Translations under genes and position numbers: made by a program
The notes under the pieces: generated by a model
Told to the model about the DNA's origin: nothing
What the model saw: the letters and a program-made list of their open reading frames with translations, nothing else
The model's database searches: none
Shown here: piece by piece, positions 1-7,389 of the stretch
Layout: each line of letters begins with the position of its first letter
Numbering within the stretch: the first letter of the stretch is position 1
Assembly (NCBI RefSeq): GCF_003024195.1
Contig: NZ_KZ679047.1
Span: forward strand, 296,734 to 360,733
Source: Streptomyces dioscori
Lineage (GTDB): Bacteria > Actinomycetota > Actinomycetes > Streptomycetales > Streptomycetaceae
DNA: 64,000 bases
Direction of reading: 5' to 3'

Positions 1-273
1 CCGGCCGCCACGACCGCGCAGACCAGTGACGCCTTCACCGAGCCGCCGGCGTACTTCTCGAACCAGCCGGACTTCTACACCCAGGCCGCCGCCATCGCGA
101 AGACCACAGCCCCGTCCGCCTGGGGCCCGAACGTGAACGTCGCGTACACCACCTTCAAGGACGCCTTCGGCGCTGCCGCCAAGAACAAGTCGGACTTCGG
201 CGCGGCCCTGACGAAGATGCAGGACGACACCGTCGCCGACCTCGACAAGCAGGGCTTCGAGGTCGCGGAGTGA
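1..273 (+). CDS. Sugar ABC transporter substrate-binding protein, C-terminal part (cut by window start)
   Basis: Only the last 90 residues are inside the window, read in frame 1 up to a TGA at 271-273. The visible part is rich in Ala, Asp and Lys and contains the stretches EPPAYFSNQPDFYTQ and VNVAYTTFKDAFG, followed by a helical tail ending TVADLDKQGFEVAE. This is how extracellular solute-binding proteins of the MalE/UgpB type usually end: a final helix pair closing the C-terminal lobe. The assignment rests mainly on context, because the stop codon overlaps the GTG of the first permease by four bases (GTGA) and two permeases follow. As a family these are lipoproteins that capture sugars outside the membrane. 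The sugar cannot be told from this fragment. Confidence 0.8.
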   Translation, partial: PAATTAQTSDAFTEPPAYFSNQPDFYTQAAAIAKTTAPSAWGPNVNVAYTTFKDAFGAAAKNKSDFGAALTKMQDDTVADLDKQGFEVAE

Positions 274-1193
274 TCAGCGCACGCCGGAAGTCGTACGGGG
301 TCAAGGGGGCCCCGTATGCCTTCCTCCTCCCCGCGACGATCCTCTTCGCCCTGTTCTTCGCGCTGCCCATCGGCTACGCGGTCTGGCTCAGTCTGCACAA
401 GGTGCAGGTCAAGGGCCTGGGCCTTGGTTCGGGGGCCCGGAAGGAAGTCTGGGCCGGTCTGGAGAACTACACCGACTCCCTGACCGACTCCGAACTGCTC
501 GCCGGAGCGCTGCGCGTGCTCGGGTACGGCGCCATCGTCGTCCCGGTCATGCTGGGGCTGGCGCTGCTCTTCGCGCTGATGCTCGACACGGACCGGGTCC
601 GCCTCGCCCCGGTCACCCGCCTCGCGATCTTCCTGCCGTACGCCATTCCGGGCGTCGTCGCCGCGATGCTCTGGGGCTTCCTCTATCTGCCGGACGTCAG
701 CCCCTTCTACTTCGTCCTCGACCGACTGGGCCTGCCGCAGCCGGATCTGCTGGACGGCGGGCCGCTGTACATCGCCCTGTCCAACATCGCGGTGTGGGGC
801 GGCACCGGCTTCAACATGATCGTCATCTACACCGCGCTGCAGGCCATCCCCGCCGAGGTGTACGAGGCGGCCAAGCTGGACGGCGCGACGCCCCTGCAGA
901 CGGCGCTCAGGATCAAGATCCCGATGGTGGTGCCCTCGCTGGTGCTCACCTTCTTTTTCTCGATCATCGCGACGCTCCAGGTGTTCAGCGAGCCCACCAC
1001 GCTCAAGCCGCTCACCAACTCCGTCTCCACGACCTGGAGTCCGCTGATGAAGGTGTACCAGGACGCCTTCGGCAAGGGCGACATCCACTCCGCCGCGGCG
1101 ACCGCGGTGATCATCGCGCTCGTCACGCTGGTCCTGTCCTTCGGCTTCCTGCGGGCCGCGAACTCCCGTAACAAGCAGGAGGCAGCACAGTGA
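270..1193 (+). CDS. Sugar ABC transporter permease (MalF/UgpA type)
   Basis: A 307-residue integral membrane protein of the carbohydrate uptake (CUT1) permease family. A hydrophobic segment follows a short basic N-terminus (PYAFLLPATILFALFFALPIGY), and further membrane spans are evident. The cytoplasmic EAA loop that docks the ATPase is visible as EVYEAAKLDGATPLQTALRIKIP, the classical EAAxxDGA signature. The GTG start at 270 overlaps the stop of the binding protein, indicating translational coupling. Its own stop overlaps the next permease in the same way. No ATPase gene lies in the cluster, which is normal for Streptomyces sugar importers because they share the ATPase MsiK encoded elsewhere. 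The substrate is unknown. Confidence 0.93.
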   Translation: MISARRKSYGVKGAPYAFLLPATILFALFFALPIGYAVWLSLHKVQVKGLGLGSGARKEVWAGLENYTDSLTDSELLAGALRVLGYGAIVVPVMLGLALLFALMLDTDRVRLAPVTRLAIFLPYAIPGVVAAMLWGFLYLPDVSPFYFVLDRLGLPQPDLLDGGPLYIALSNIAVWGGTGFNMIVIYTALQAIPAEVYEAAKLDGATPLQTALRIKIPMVVPSLVLTFFFSIIATLQVFSEPTTLKPLTNSVSTTWSPLMKVYQDAFGKGDIHSAAATAVIIALVTLVLSFGFLRAANSRNKQEAAQ

Positions 1194-2095
1194 GTTCTCT
1201 TGCCGTCCGCAAGGCGGCTCCGGCCGCCGGCACGACGCCCGGTACCGCCCAGGGGCCGCCGCTGCGCCGCCGTATCGCCTTCGTCCCGACGGTGACCCTG
1301 CTGATCGGCGCGCTCTACTGCCTGCTGCCGGTGGCGTGGGTGGTGATCGCGGCGACCAAGTCGGGCAGCGAGCTGTTCTCGACGTTCACGTTCCTGCCGG
1401 GCACCGGCTTCACCGAGAACGTCAGGGACCTCAACGCCTACCGCGACGGCGTGTACTGGAAGTGGATGGGCAACTCCGCCCTCTACGCGGGCCTCGGCGC
1501 CCTCCTGTCGACGGCCGTCTCGGCGTTCAGCGGCTACGCGCTGGCCATCTACCGCTTCCGCGGGCGCGAGGCCGTCTTCAACATTCTCCTCGCCGGCGTG
1601 CTGATGCCGCCCGTGATCCTCGCGATCCCGCAGTACCTCCTCATGGCCAAGGCCGACCTCACGGATTCCTACGCGTCCGTGCTGCTGCCGCTGGTCCTGT
1701 CCCCGTACGGCGTGTATCTCGCGCGGATCTACTCCGCGGCGGCCGTGCCGACCGATGTCGTCGAGGCGGGGCGGATGGACGGCGCGAGCGAGCTGCGGAT
1801 TTTCACCCGGATCGCGCTGCCGATGATGGTGCCCGGCCTGGTGACGGTCTTCCTGTTCCAGTTCGTGGCGGTGTGGAACAACTTCCTGCTGCCGTACATC
1901 ATGCTCAGCGACGACGAGAAGTTCCCCATCACCCTCGGTCTGTTCACCCTTCTCGAACAGGGCTCCAACACTCCGGCCCTCTACACGCTGGTGATCACCG
2001 GCGCGCTGCTCGCGGTGATCCCGCTCGTCGCGCTCTTCCTGGTCATCCAGCGGTTCTGGAGTCTGGATCTGCTGTCGGGAGCCGTAAAGTCGTGA
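1190..2095 (+). CDS. Sugar ABC transporter permease (MalG/UgpE type)
   Basis: The 301-residue partner of the preceding permease. It has six predicted membrane spans, the first beginning around residue 27 (FVPTVTLLIGALYCLLPVAW). The EAA loop reads DVVEAGRMDGASELRIFTRI, and the C-terminal motif is typical for MalG proteins, ending with a short basic/polar tail (QRFWSLDLLSGAVKS). The GTG start at 1190 overlaps the upstream stop by four bases. The regulator gene follows with the same GTGA arrangement. The pair should form the heterodimeric membrane channel of one importer. Confidence 0.93.
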   Translation: MSSLAVRKAAPAAGTTPGTAQGPPLRRRIAFVPTVTLLIGALYCLLPVAWVVIAATKSGSELFSTFTFLPGTGFTENVRDLNAYRDGVYWKWMGNSALYAGLGALLSTAVSAFSGYALAIYRFRGREAVFNILLAGVLMPPVILAIPQYLLMAKADLTDSYASVLLPLVLSPYGVYLARIYSAAAVPTDVVEAGRMDGASELRIFTRIALPMMVPGLVTVFLFQFVAVWNNFLLPYIMLSDDEKFPITLGLFTLLEQGSNTPALYTLVITGALLAVIPLVALFLVIQRFWSLDLLSGAVKS

Positions 2096-3123
2096 CCATG
2101 AGCCAATCGGGGGGCCGGCGCCGACCGCCGACGATTCATGATGTCGCGCGCGAGGCGGGAGTGTCCCGGGGGACGGTGTCGCGCGTCCTGAACGGCGGGC
2201 ACTATGTCAGTCCCGCCGCCCAGGAAGCGGTCAACGCCGCCATCCGCAGGACGGGTTACGTCGTGAACCGGCACGCCCGCTCGCTGATCACCGGACGCTC
2301 GGACTCGATCGGCTTCCTGCTCACCGAACCCCAGGAGAGGTTCTTCGAGGACCCCAACTTCAACGTCCTGCTGCGCGGTTGTACGCAGGCACTGGCGGCG
2401 CACGACATCCCGTTGCTGCTGATGTTGGCGGGCACCGAGGACGAACGGCGCCGCATCACGCGGTACATCACGGCGGGCCATGTCGACGGGGTGCTGCTGG
2501 TCTCCAGCCACTCCGGCGACCCGGTGGCCGAGCAGCTGCGTGACGCCGGGGTGCCGCTCGTCATGTGCGGCAAGCCCATCGGCGTCGGCTCCAAGATCAG
2601 TTATGTGGCAGCGGACGACCGGGACGGCGCCCGGGACATGGTGCGCCATCTGGTGTCGCTCGGCCGGCGCCGGGTGGGCATGGTGACCGGACCGCTGGAC
2701 ACCCCCGGCGGTGTCGAGCGCCTGGCGGGCTACCGCGAGGTGCTCACCGAGTCGGGCATCGAGCTCGACGAACGCCTCGTCACGTCCGGCGACTACAGCC
2801 GGGCCAGCGGCGAGGCGGGCGCCGAACTGCTCCTGGAGCGGGCGCCGGACATGGACGCCGTCTTCGTGGCCTCCGACCTGATGGCGCAGGGCGTACTGAC
2901 CGCACTGCACCGGGCGGGCCGCAGCGTCCCCGGCGATGTGGCGGTGGGCGGCTTCGACGACTCCTCGGCGGCCGTCGCGGCGAGCCCCGAACTCACCACC
3001 ATCCGCCAGCCCTACGACCGGATCAGTTCCGAGATGGTCCGGGTGCTGCTCGCCCAGATCGGCGGAGAGGATCCGGCGGCGGTCATCCTGCCGACGGAGC
3101 TGGTGAAACGCCGGTCGACCTGA
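2092..3123 (+). CDS. LacI-family transcriptional regulator
   Basis: A 343-residue regulator with an N-terminal LacI helix-turn-helix (TIHDVAREAGVSRGTVSRVL), a hinge region around residues 45-60, and a periplasmic-binding-protein-like effector domain for a sugar. The latter includes the usual GxxxPGDVAVGGFDD segment near residue 280. Two starts are possible: GTG at 2092, which overlaps the permease stop and lies 10 bases after GGGAG, or ATG at 2098. I prefer 2092 because it matches the coupling used throughout this cluster. Being the last gene of the transport operon, it most likely represses that operon and is relieved by the transported sugar or a derivative. The operator lies outside the window. 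Confidence 0.92.
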   Translation: MTMSQSGGRRRPPTIHDVAREAGVSRGTVSRVLNGGHYVSPAAQEAVNAAIRRTGYVVNRHARSLITGRSDSIGFLLTEPQERFFEDPNFNVLLRGCTQALAAHDIPLLLMLAGTEDERRRITRYITAGHVDGVLLVSSHSGDPVAEQLRDAGVPLVMCGKPIGVGSKISYVAADDRDGARDMVRHLVSLGRRRVGMVTGPLDTPGGVERLAGYREVLTESGIELDERLVTSGDYSRASGEAGAELLLERAPDMDAVFVASDLMAQGVLTALHRAGRSVPGDVAVGGFDDSSAAVAASPELTTIRQPYDRISSEMVRVLLAQIGGEDPAAVILPTELVKRRST

Positions 3124-3132
3124 GGCGTGGGT

Positions 3133-3561
3133 TCACCGGTCGCCGGCGGACAGCAGGGTCCGTACCCCCTCGGCGGTCAGCATCACGCTGTCCGGTGACC
3201 CGGCGTCGATGGTCAGGGAGGGGTCCCGCTCGGGCCAGTACGCCGGGAGCGTGCCGAGCGGGACGAGACAGTAGTGGCGGACGCCCGGCAGGGAGTGGAT
3301 CATGCGTGCTTCCGAGGTGAAGACCAGCACGGTCCGCTCCGTGACCGGCAGGATCAGCGTCATTGGATCCCCGCCGTCGTCGTCCGGGCCGTCGCCGTCC
3401 GGGCTGTCGTCGTCCGGGCCGTAGGACGGGATCAGTACGTCGCTGCCGGCGAGCGTCGCCCGCGCGCGCCGGTCCCCGCCGTCGTGGGCCAGCACGCCCA
3501 GGGCCCGCAGGATCACCTCGGCGGTGTCTTCGTCGGTCGCGTCGGTCGTGGTCATGGTCAT
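3133..3561 (-). CDS. SseB-like domain protein (copy 1)
   Basis: A 142-residue soluble protein starting at the ATG at 3561; the longer upstream reading frame is low-complexity and lacks a convincing ribosome site. The C-terminal half contains SEARMIHSLPGVRHYCLVPLG and a final acidic/alanine-rich stretch ending SAGDR, which resembles SseB-type (type III secretion-related N-terminal) domains common in Streptomyces. Its biochemical role is not established. The middle carries an Asp/Gly/Pro-rich insert encoded by three 15-bp tandem repeats at about 3376-3420. A close paralogue lies on the same strand at 6865-7269 and shares the TLAGSDVL and LVPLGTL segments. It converges with the LacI gene, with only nine bases between the stops. 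Confidence 0.7.
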   Translation of the reverse strand: MTMTTTDATDEDTAEVILRALGVLAHDGGDRRARATLAGSDVLIPSYGPDDDSPDGDGPDDDGGDPMTLILPVTERTVLVFTSEARMIHSLPGVRHYCLVPLGTLPAYWPERDPSLTIDAGSPDSVMLTAEGVRTLLSAGDR

Positions 3562-3701
3562 GGTGCCGCGTCCCGTCCTTCCCGTACGGCCCCCACCCGC
3601 ACGGCCCCCGAGACGATTGCCCGGAGATGATCCATCCGTACGGAATGCACCTCTTCTACCCACTCATCCCGCTCCCATGCGGCACCCATACAGATGCCCT
3701 G

Positions 3702-3707
3702 TACACT
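3702..3707 (+). promoter_or_regulatory. Possible -10 box for the riboswitch transcript
   Basis: TACACT fits the TAnnnT pattern of vegetative sigma -10 elements and lies about eight bases before the start of the riboswitch domain. No good -35 element is visible at the usual distance, so this is a suggestion only. Confidence 0.35.
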
Positions 3708-3713
3708 GAGTGA

Positions 3714-3818
3714 CTGCGAAGGGGAGTAGTCCTGCGAACCGGTCGTCGACACACTGGAACCCTCGGGTTCCCGGTGGCCGGGCCCATGTGACACACGGGT
3801 GGACGAGACCTTCGGCCA
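3714..3818 (+). promoter_or_regulatory. yybP-ykoY (manganese) riboswitch
   Basis: The leader contains the hallmark sequence GAAGGGGAGTAG (3718-3729) and, about 80 bases later, GACGAGACCTTCGG (3802-3814). These are the two conserved strands of the yybP-ykoY aptamer that meet around the Mn2+ site. The basal helix can be drawn directly: CGAAGG at 3717-3722 pairs with CCTTCG at 3809-3814. An internal arm is a perfect 7-bp hairpin (GGAACCC/GGGTTCC, 3756-3771). The downstream gene is a UPF0016/GDT1 transporter, one of the gene families known to be controlled by this riboswitch class. About 125 bases of expression platform separate the aptamer from the start codon. In known members, Mn2+ binding turns expression of the exporter on. 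Confidence 0.85.
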
Positions 3819-3942
3819 GGCATTGCCGTGCCCGCGACCCCGCGGCGCACCCGACATGCCGGGCCGATCGGTTCTCCTGTCGCCCCGACCGAGGGCGCTT
3901 CGCGAGGATCCGGGGGCCCGGTCCCTACAGAAAGCCACCGGA

Positions 3943-4527
3943 ATGCATCTCGACCCTCTGGCGATCCTCACCGCCTTCGGGCTGATCTTCCTCGCCGAGC
4001 TGCCGGACAAGACGATGTTCGCGTCGCTCGCCATGGGTACCCGTATGCGGCCCCTCTACGTGTGGTTCGGCACGTCCACCGCGTTCATCGTCCATGTCGC
4101 CATCGCGGTCGGCGCCGGAAGCCTCATCGGCCTGCTGCCCGACTGGACCGTCAAGTCGGTCTCGGCCGCCCTCTTCGCGTTCGGCGCCTTCATGCTGCTG
4201 CGCGGGGGCGACGACGAGGACGACGAGGATGCCGGCGGCCGTACCGTGACCGGCTTCTGGCCCGTCTACACGACCGCATTCATGGCCGTCTTCATCAGCG
4301 AGTGGGGCGATCTGACGCAGATCACGACCGCCAACCTCGCCGCCACGAACGGGGTCGCGTCCGTGGCCGTCGGTTCGGCGGCGGCCCTGATGTCGGTCTC
4401 CGCGCTGGCGCTGCTGGCCGGGCGCTTCATCGCCAAGCGCGTGCCGCTGAAGACCGTGCAGCGCGTCGGCGGGATCTGCATGCTCGGCCTCGCCGTCTGG
4501 TCGGTGGTGGAGATCTTCGCGGGCTGA
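3943..4527 (+). CDS. UPF0016/GDT1 (TMEM165-like) cation transporter, probable Mn2+ exporter
   Basis: A 194-residue membrane protein with two homologous halves of three spans each. Each half carries the family motif: ELPDKT near residue 20 in the first and EWGDLT near residue 120 in the second (family consensus ExGD-K/R-T/S). They are separated by an acidic cytoplasmic linker (GGDDEDDEDAGG). Bacterial relatives (MneA-type) export manganese, and eukaryotic ones move Ca2+/Mn2+ in exchange for protons. The ATG at 3943 is chosen because the protein begins directly with the first membrane span; the 48 upstream in-frame codons fall in the riboswitch expression platform. The presence of a yybP-ykoY aptamer in the leader makes Mn2+ the likely substrate here. 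Confidence 0.9.
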   Translation: MHLDPLAILTAFGLIFLAELPDKTMFASLAMGTRMRPLYVWFGTSTAFIVHVAIAVGAGSLIGLLPDWTVKSVSAALFAFGAFMLLRGGDDEDDEDAGGRTVTGFWPVYTTAFMAVFISEWGDLTQITTANLAATNGVASVAVGSAAALMSVSALALLAGRFIAKRVPLKTVQRVGGICMLGLAVWSVVEIFAG

Positions 4528-4535
4528 CGGGCCGG

Positions 4536-4576
4536 GGCCGCTCCGCCCCTGACTGGTCAGGATCGGAGAAGCGGCC
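4536..4576 (+). terminator. Hairpin after the cation transporter gene
   Basis: GGCCGCTCCG (4536-4545) pairs with CGGAG-A-AGCGGCC (4564-4576) with one bulged A. An inner CTGA/TCAG pairing at 4549-4560 extends the stem. There is no U-tract, as is common in Streptomyces terminators. Confidence 0.5.
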
Positions 4577-4677
4577 GGGCACCACCCGGTCGTAGCGTGA
4601 TGGCACCGGCGAGAAACCGCCGGGAGACCGGCGGACGAAGGACCGCCGGTCCGATCACGACCACGGAGGAGCCCCTC

Positions 4678-5028
4678 ATGCCCGAAGGCCTCAAGACCAT
4701 CAACTACCCCGTCAAGGACCTCGCCCGCGCCAAGGCCCTGTTCGGCACGCTCCTCGGCGTGGAGCCGTACGTGGACGAGGCGTACTACGTGGGATTCCGG
4801 GCGCCGGGGCGGCCCGAGGTCGGACTCGACCCGCACGGGCACGCCAAGGGTCTGACCGGGCCCGTCCCCTACTGGTACGTCGACGACATCAAGGCGGGCC
4901 TCGCCGGTCTGGTGGGCGCCGGTGCCGAGGTGGTCCAGGACGTCCAGGACGTCGGCGGCGGCATGCTGATCGCCTCCGTGAAGGACGCCGACGGCAACGC
5001 GATCGGCCTGGTCCAGGAGGCCTCCTGA
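4678..5028 (+). CDS. VOC (glyoxalase/bleomycin-resistance fold) protein
   Basis: A 116-residue single-domain protein beginning at the ATG at 4678, preceded by a strong ribosome site (ACGGAGGAG). It shows the vicinal-oxygen-chelate pattern: an N-terminal beta strand and helix (INYPVKDLARAKALFGTLLG), then a central FRAPGRPEVGL strand, then a second module ending SVKDADGNAIGLVQ. The C-terminal D-x-DGN-x-IGL segment is typical of the family. Such proteins include glyoxalases, dioxygenases and antibiotic-binding proteins; the specific role is not readable. A MarR-type regulator follows 78 bases downstream on the same strand with its operator between them, so co-regulation is plausible. Confidence 0.85.
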   Translation: MPEGLKTINYPVKDLARAKALFGTLLGVEPYVDEAYYVGFRAPGRPEVGLDPHGHAKGLTGPVPYWYVDDIKAGLAGLVGAGAEVVQDVQDVGGGMLIASVKDADGNAIGLVQEAS

Positions 5029-5049
5029 TCCCGGACCCGGTCAACTGTA

Positions 5050-5068
5050 TGCAACTGCACTAGTTGCA
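5050..5068. promoter_or_regulatory. MarR-type operator palindrome
   Basis: TGCAACT-GCACT-AGTTGCA is a perfect 7-bp inverted repeat with a 5-base spacer, ending 38 bases before the MarR start codon. Size and spacing fit a MarR dimer site, and autoregulation is the simplest reading. Confidence 0.6.
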
Positions 5069-5106
5069 CACTCAATAAGTGGCCTCTTCTCTGTTACCGT
5101 GCGGAC

Positions 5107-5529
5107 ATGGCAGCAGAGAAGGCCGCTTCCCGGCTGGAGGACCAGTGGCGGGACATCCTGTCGGTGCACGCGCGCACCATGTGCGAGATCGATCGCGAAC
5201 TCCATCCGCACGGCCTGGGCGCCAGTGACTTCGAGGTGCTCGACATCCTCGTGTCGGGCACCTCGGCCCCCGACGCACAGGTGAGCACGGGCCCGGCCCC
5301 CGCCGAGCAGTGCCGCGTGCAGAACATCGCCGACCGGATCCATCTGAGCCAGAGCGCCCTCTCCCGGCTGATCGGACGCCTGGAGAAGGAGGGCCTGGTG
5401 GAGCGGAGCATCTGCCAGGAGGACCGGCGCGGCGTCTGGGTGGCCCTCACCCGCAAGGGCCGTGACCTGCACGCTCAGGTCCGCCCCCTCCAGCGCGCCG
5501 CCCTGGCGCGCATGCTGACCGACGCCTGA
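5107..5529 (+). CDS. MarR-family transcriptional regulator (copy 1)
   Basis: A 140-residue winged-helix regulator. The recognition region is RIHLSQSALSRLIGRLEKEG and the wing is EDRRGVWVALTRKG. The N-terminal dimerisation helix begins at about residue 10 (LEDQWRDILSVHARTM). The family binds palindromic DNA as a dimer and releases it on binding phenolic or oxidising ligands. A near-perfect operator palindrome lies directly upstream. It is strikingly similar along its length to the second MarR gene at 61329-61742. A short Ala/Pro-rich insert (APDAQVSTGPAPAEQ) at about residues 58-72 is missing or different in that paralogue. Confidence 0.92.
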   Translation: MAAEKAASRLEDQWRDILSVHARTMCEIDRELHPHGLGASDFEVLDILVSGTSAPDAQVSTGPAPAEQCRVQNIADRIHLSQSALSRLIGRLEKEGLVERSICQEDRRGVWVALTRKGRDLHAQVRPLQRAALARMLTDA

Positions 5530-5615
5530 AGATCCTTCCGCCGGGCGCGGCGCATCCCGTACCGTCGCATGGTCGCCGTGCGCGGAGCGGCGCGGACTGT
5601 GTCGGGGGGATCACA

Positions 5616-6602
5616 GTGGTCGAGGACGAAGAGCGGCAGGCCGGGGTCAGCAGCTACGAGACGCGTTGTGTGGAGGAGTCACATGACGTCATCGCGGAGC
5701 ACTACTACGACCTTCGCCTCGAAGTGGCGGGCCCGGCCGAGGACTTCCTCACCCGGCTCGCAGTGGCCGAACTCGGCGCGCTGACCGTCGGCGACGTCAG
5801 TTTCGGTACCGAGGTGACGCTCGGCTTCGCACAGCCGCGGGTCTACCACGTGACCGTGCCGCTCACCGGCCGCTTCCGCTGCCGGCAGGGGTTCGGGGCG
5901 CCGTCGTACACCGTTCCCGGGCGCGCGGTGTTCCTCAAGCCGGAACGCGGGATCCGGGTGGACGACTGGTCGGCCGACTGCCGTGCCCTCACCGTGAAGA
6001 TCGACATGGCCGCCCTGCACGAGCGGCTGGAGGCCCTGCTCGGCGGGCCCGTGCGCCGGCCCCCGTCCTTCGAGACGTACATCGACGTCGGCCAAGGGGC
6101 CGGGCGCAGCTGGGCGGATCTCGCGCTGTGGTGTCTGCGGGAGAAGAACACCGCGGACGGACTGCTGGGCCGGCCCCTGATCCGGTCACGGATCGAACAG
6201 ACCCTGCTGGAGGGCTTGTTGCTCGCGTGCGGGCACTCGTACCGCGGCGCGCTGGAGGCGCCCGTGCCGGCGGCGCGGCCCGCCACGGTCCGGCGGGTCA
6301 TGGAGGCGATCGAGGAGCGGCCGGACGAGCACTACGACGCGGCGCGGCTGGCCTCGCTGTCCCAGATCGGGGTGCGCGCCCTCCAGGAGGCCTTTCGCAA
6401 ACATGTGGGGATGTCCCCCACCGCCTATGTCACCGAGGTCCGGCTGCGGCGGGCGCACGAGCAGCTGCTCGCGGCGGATCCCGCGACGATCACGGTCACG
6501 GAGGTGGCGTACCGGTGGGGGTTCGCGCATCTCGGGCGCTTCGCGCAGCGCTACCGGATCCGGTTCGGGACCTCGCCCGCGCAGACGCTGCGGTCGGGCT
6601 GA
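5616..6602 (+). CDS. AraC-family regulator with cupin-like ligand domain
   Basis: A 328-residue protein with a GTG start at 5616, six bases after a GGGGGG ribosome site. The first 190 residues resemble the AraC-binding-like domain (HVTVPLTGRFRCRQGFGAPS, then GRAVFLKPERGIRVDDWSAD). The C-terminal 100 residues carry two helix-turn-helix motifs of the AraC/XylS class (RLASLSQIGVRALQEAFRKH and VTEVAYRWGFAHLGRFAQRY). Such proteins usually activate catabolic or stress genes in response to a small molecule. No target is obvious: the upstream gene is a MarR regulator and the downstream gene is convergent. Confidence 0.9.
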   Translation: MVEDEERQAGVSSYETRCVEESHDVIAEHYYDLRLEVAGPAEDFLTRLAVAELGALTVGDVSFGTEVTLGFAQPRVYHVTVPLTGRFRCRQGFGAPSYTVPGRAVFLKPERGIRVDDWSADCRALTVKIDMAALHERLEALLGGPVRRPPSFETYIDVGQGAGRSWADLALWCLREKNTADGLLGRPLIRSRIEQTLLEGLLLACGHSYRGALEAPVPAARPATVRRVMEAIEERPDEHYDAARLASLSQIGVRALQEAFRKHVGMSPTAYVTEVRLRRAHEQLLAADPATITVTEVAYRWGFAHLGRFAQRYRIRFGTSPAQTLRSG

Positions 6603-6697
6603 GGGGCGCCGCCGCGCATACCGGACAACCGCCGCGCTTTGCGGAGCGATTCCGGCGCGGGTGTCGGCCTACCGTTGATCACGGCGCCCGTGCGTCA

Positions 6698-6727
6698 GGG
6701 ATGAACGGTGTCGGCGCCGTTCATCCC
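6698..6727. terminator. Perfect 11-bp hairpin between convergent genes
   Basis: GGGATGAACGG (6698-6708) pairs exactly with CCGTTCATCCC (6717-6727) around an 8-base loop. It sits about 95 bases after the AraC stop and 138 bases past the stop of the opposing SseB-like gene, so it can serve as a bidirectional terminator. A short run of 9-base repeats (xxTTCCACG, 6733-6759) follows. Confidence 0.6.
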
Positions 6728-6864
6728 TCACGGATTCCACGGTTTCCACGGCTTCCACGGTTTCGGACCAGGGGCGCGGGAGCGGGAGTGCGCCCGCGTC
6801 CCAGGGCCCGGCCGCTCCCCTCCGACAGGTGGCCGGGCCCGATCCGCCGTCCGCACCGTCCGTC

Positions 6865-7269
6865 TCAGGCGCGGGGCGCCAGCAGGGTGCGTACGCCCTG
6901 GGAGTCGAGGGTCAGGCCGTGGGGCGTGCTGGCGTCGATGCTCAGCGAGAGGTCGCTGGAGGGCCACTGCGCGGCGAGCGTACCCAGGGGTACGAGGCGG
7001 TAGCGCGACACGGACGGCAGCAGCTCGGCCATCGTCACCTCCGAGGTGAACACCGGGACCAGCGGGTCGGAGCCCGGCTGTTCGAGAACGGGCAGGGCCA
7101 CGACCGTGGGGTCGGCCACCGTCTCGTCCTGGGCGTCGTCGGGCACCGGGACCAGCACGTCACTACCGGCCAGTGTGTCCAGCGCCGCGCCGTCCCCGGC
7201 ATTCTCGGCCAGGACGCTCAGCGCGCGCTGGGCCTCCACCGTGGCGCTGTCGTTCGAGGAAATATCCAT
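6865..7269 (-). CDS. SseB-like domain protein (copy 2)
   Basis: A 134-residue protein starting at the ATG at 7269 (MDISSNDSATVEAQ). It is paralogous to the gene at 3133-3561: both have LVPLGTL, a D-x-SL-x-IDA-x-(S/T)P segment and a GVRTLL C-terminus. This copy lacks the Asp-rich repeat insert, so the shared core defines the family better. The function of stand-alone SseB-like proteins in actinomycetes is unknown. It is probably soluble, with no signal peptide or membrane span. Confidence 0.7.
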   Translation of the reverse strand: MDISSNDSATVEAQRALSVLAENAGDGAALDTLAGSDVLVPVPDDAQDETVADPTVVALPVLEQPGSDPLVPVFTSEVTMAELLPSVSRYRLVPLGTLAAQWPSSDLSLSIDASTPHGLTLDSQGVRTLLAPRA

Positions 7270-7389
7270 GGCACATCCAGACGTAGTGGCGAAAACAGGC
7301 CGCCCGTGTCGTCTCCGACTCGGGCGCGGCTGGTCGCGTACCCGTCCTGCGGGGTGCCATGCCCGCTCCACACACCCGTCACGCAACGG

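Noticed and set aside
75..1088. A 337-codon minus-strand frame over the ABC permease
   Set aside because: It mirrors the permease genes and has no recognisable domain or ribosome site.
3561..3663. Longer N-terminus for SseB-like copy 1
   Set aside because: The extra residues are Gly/Arg-rich low complexity and absent from the paralogue.
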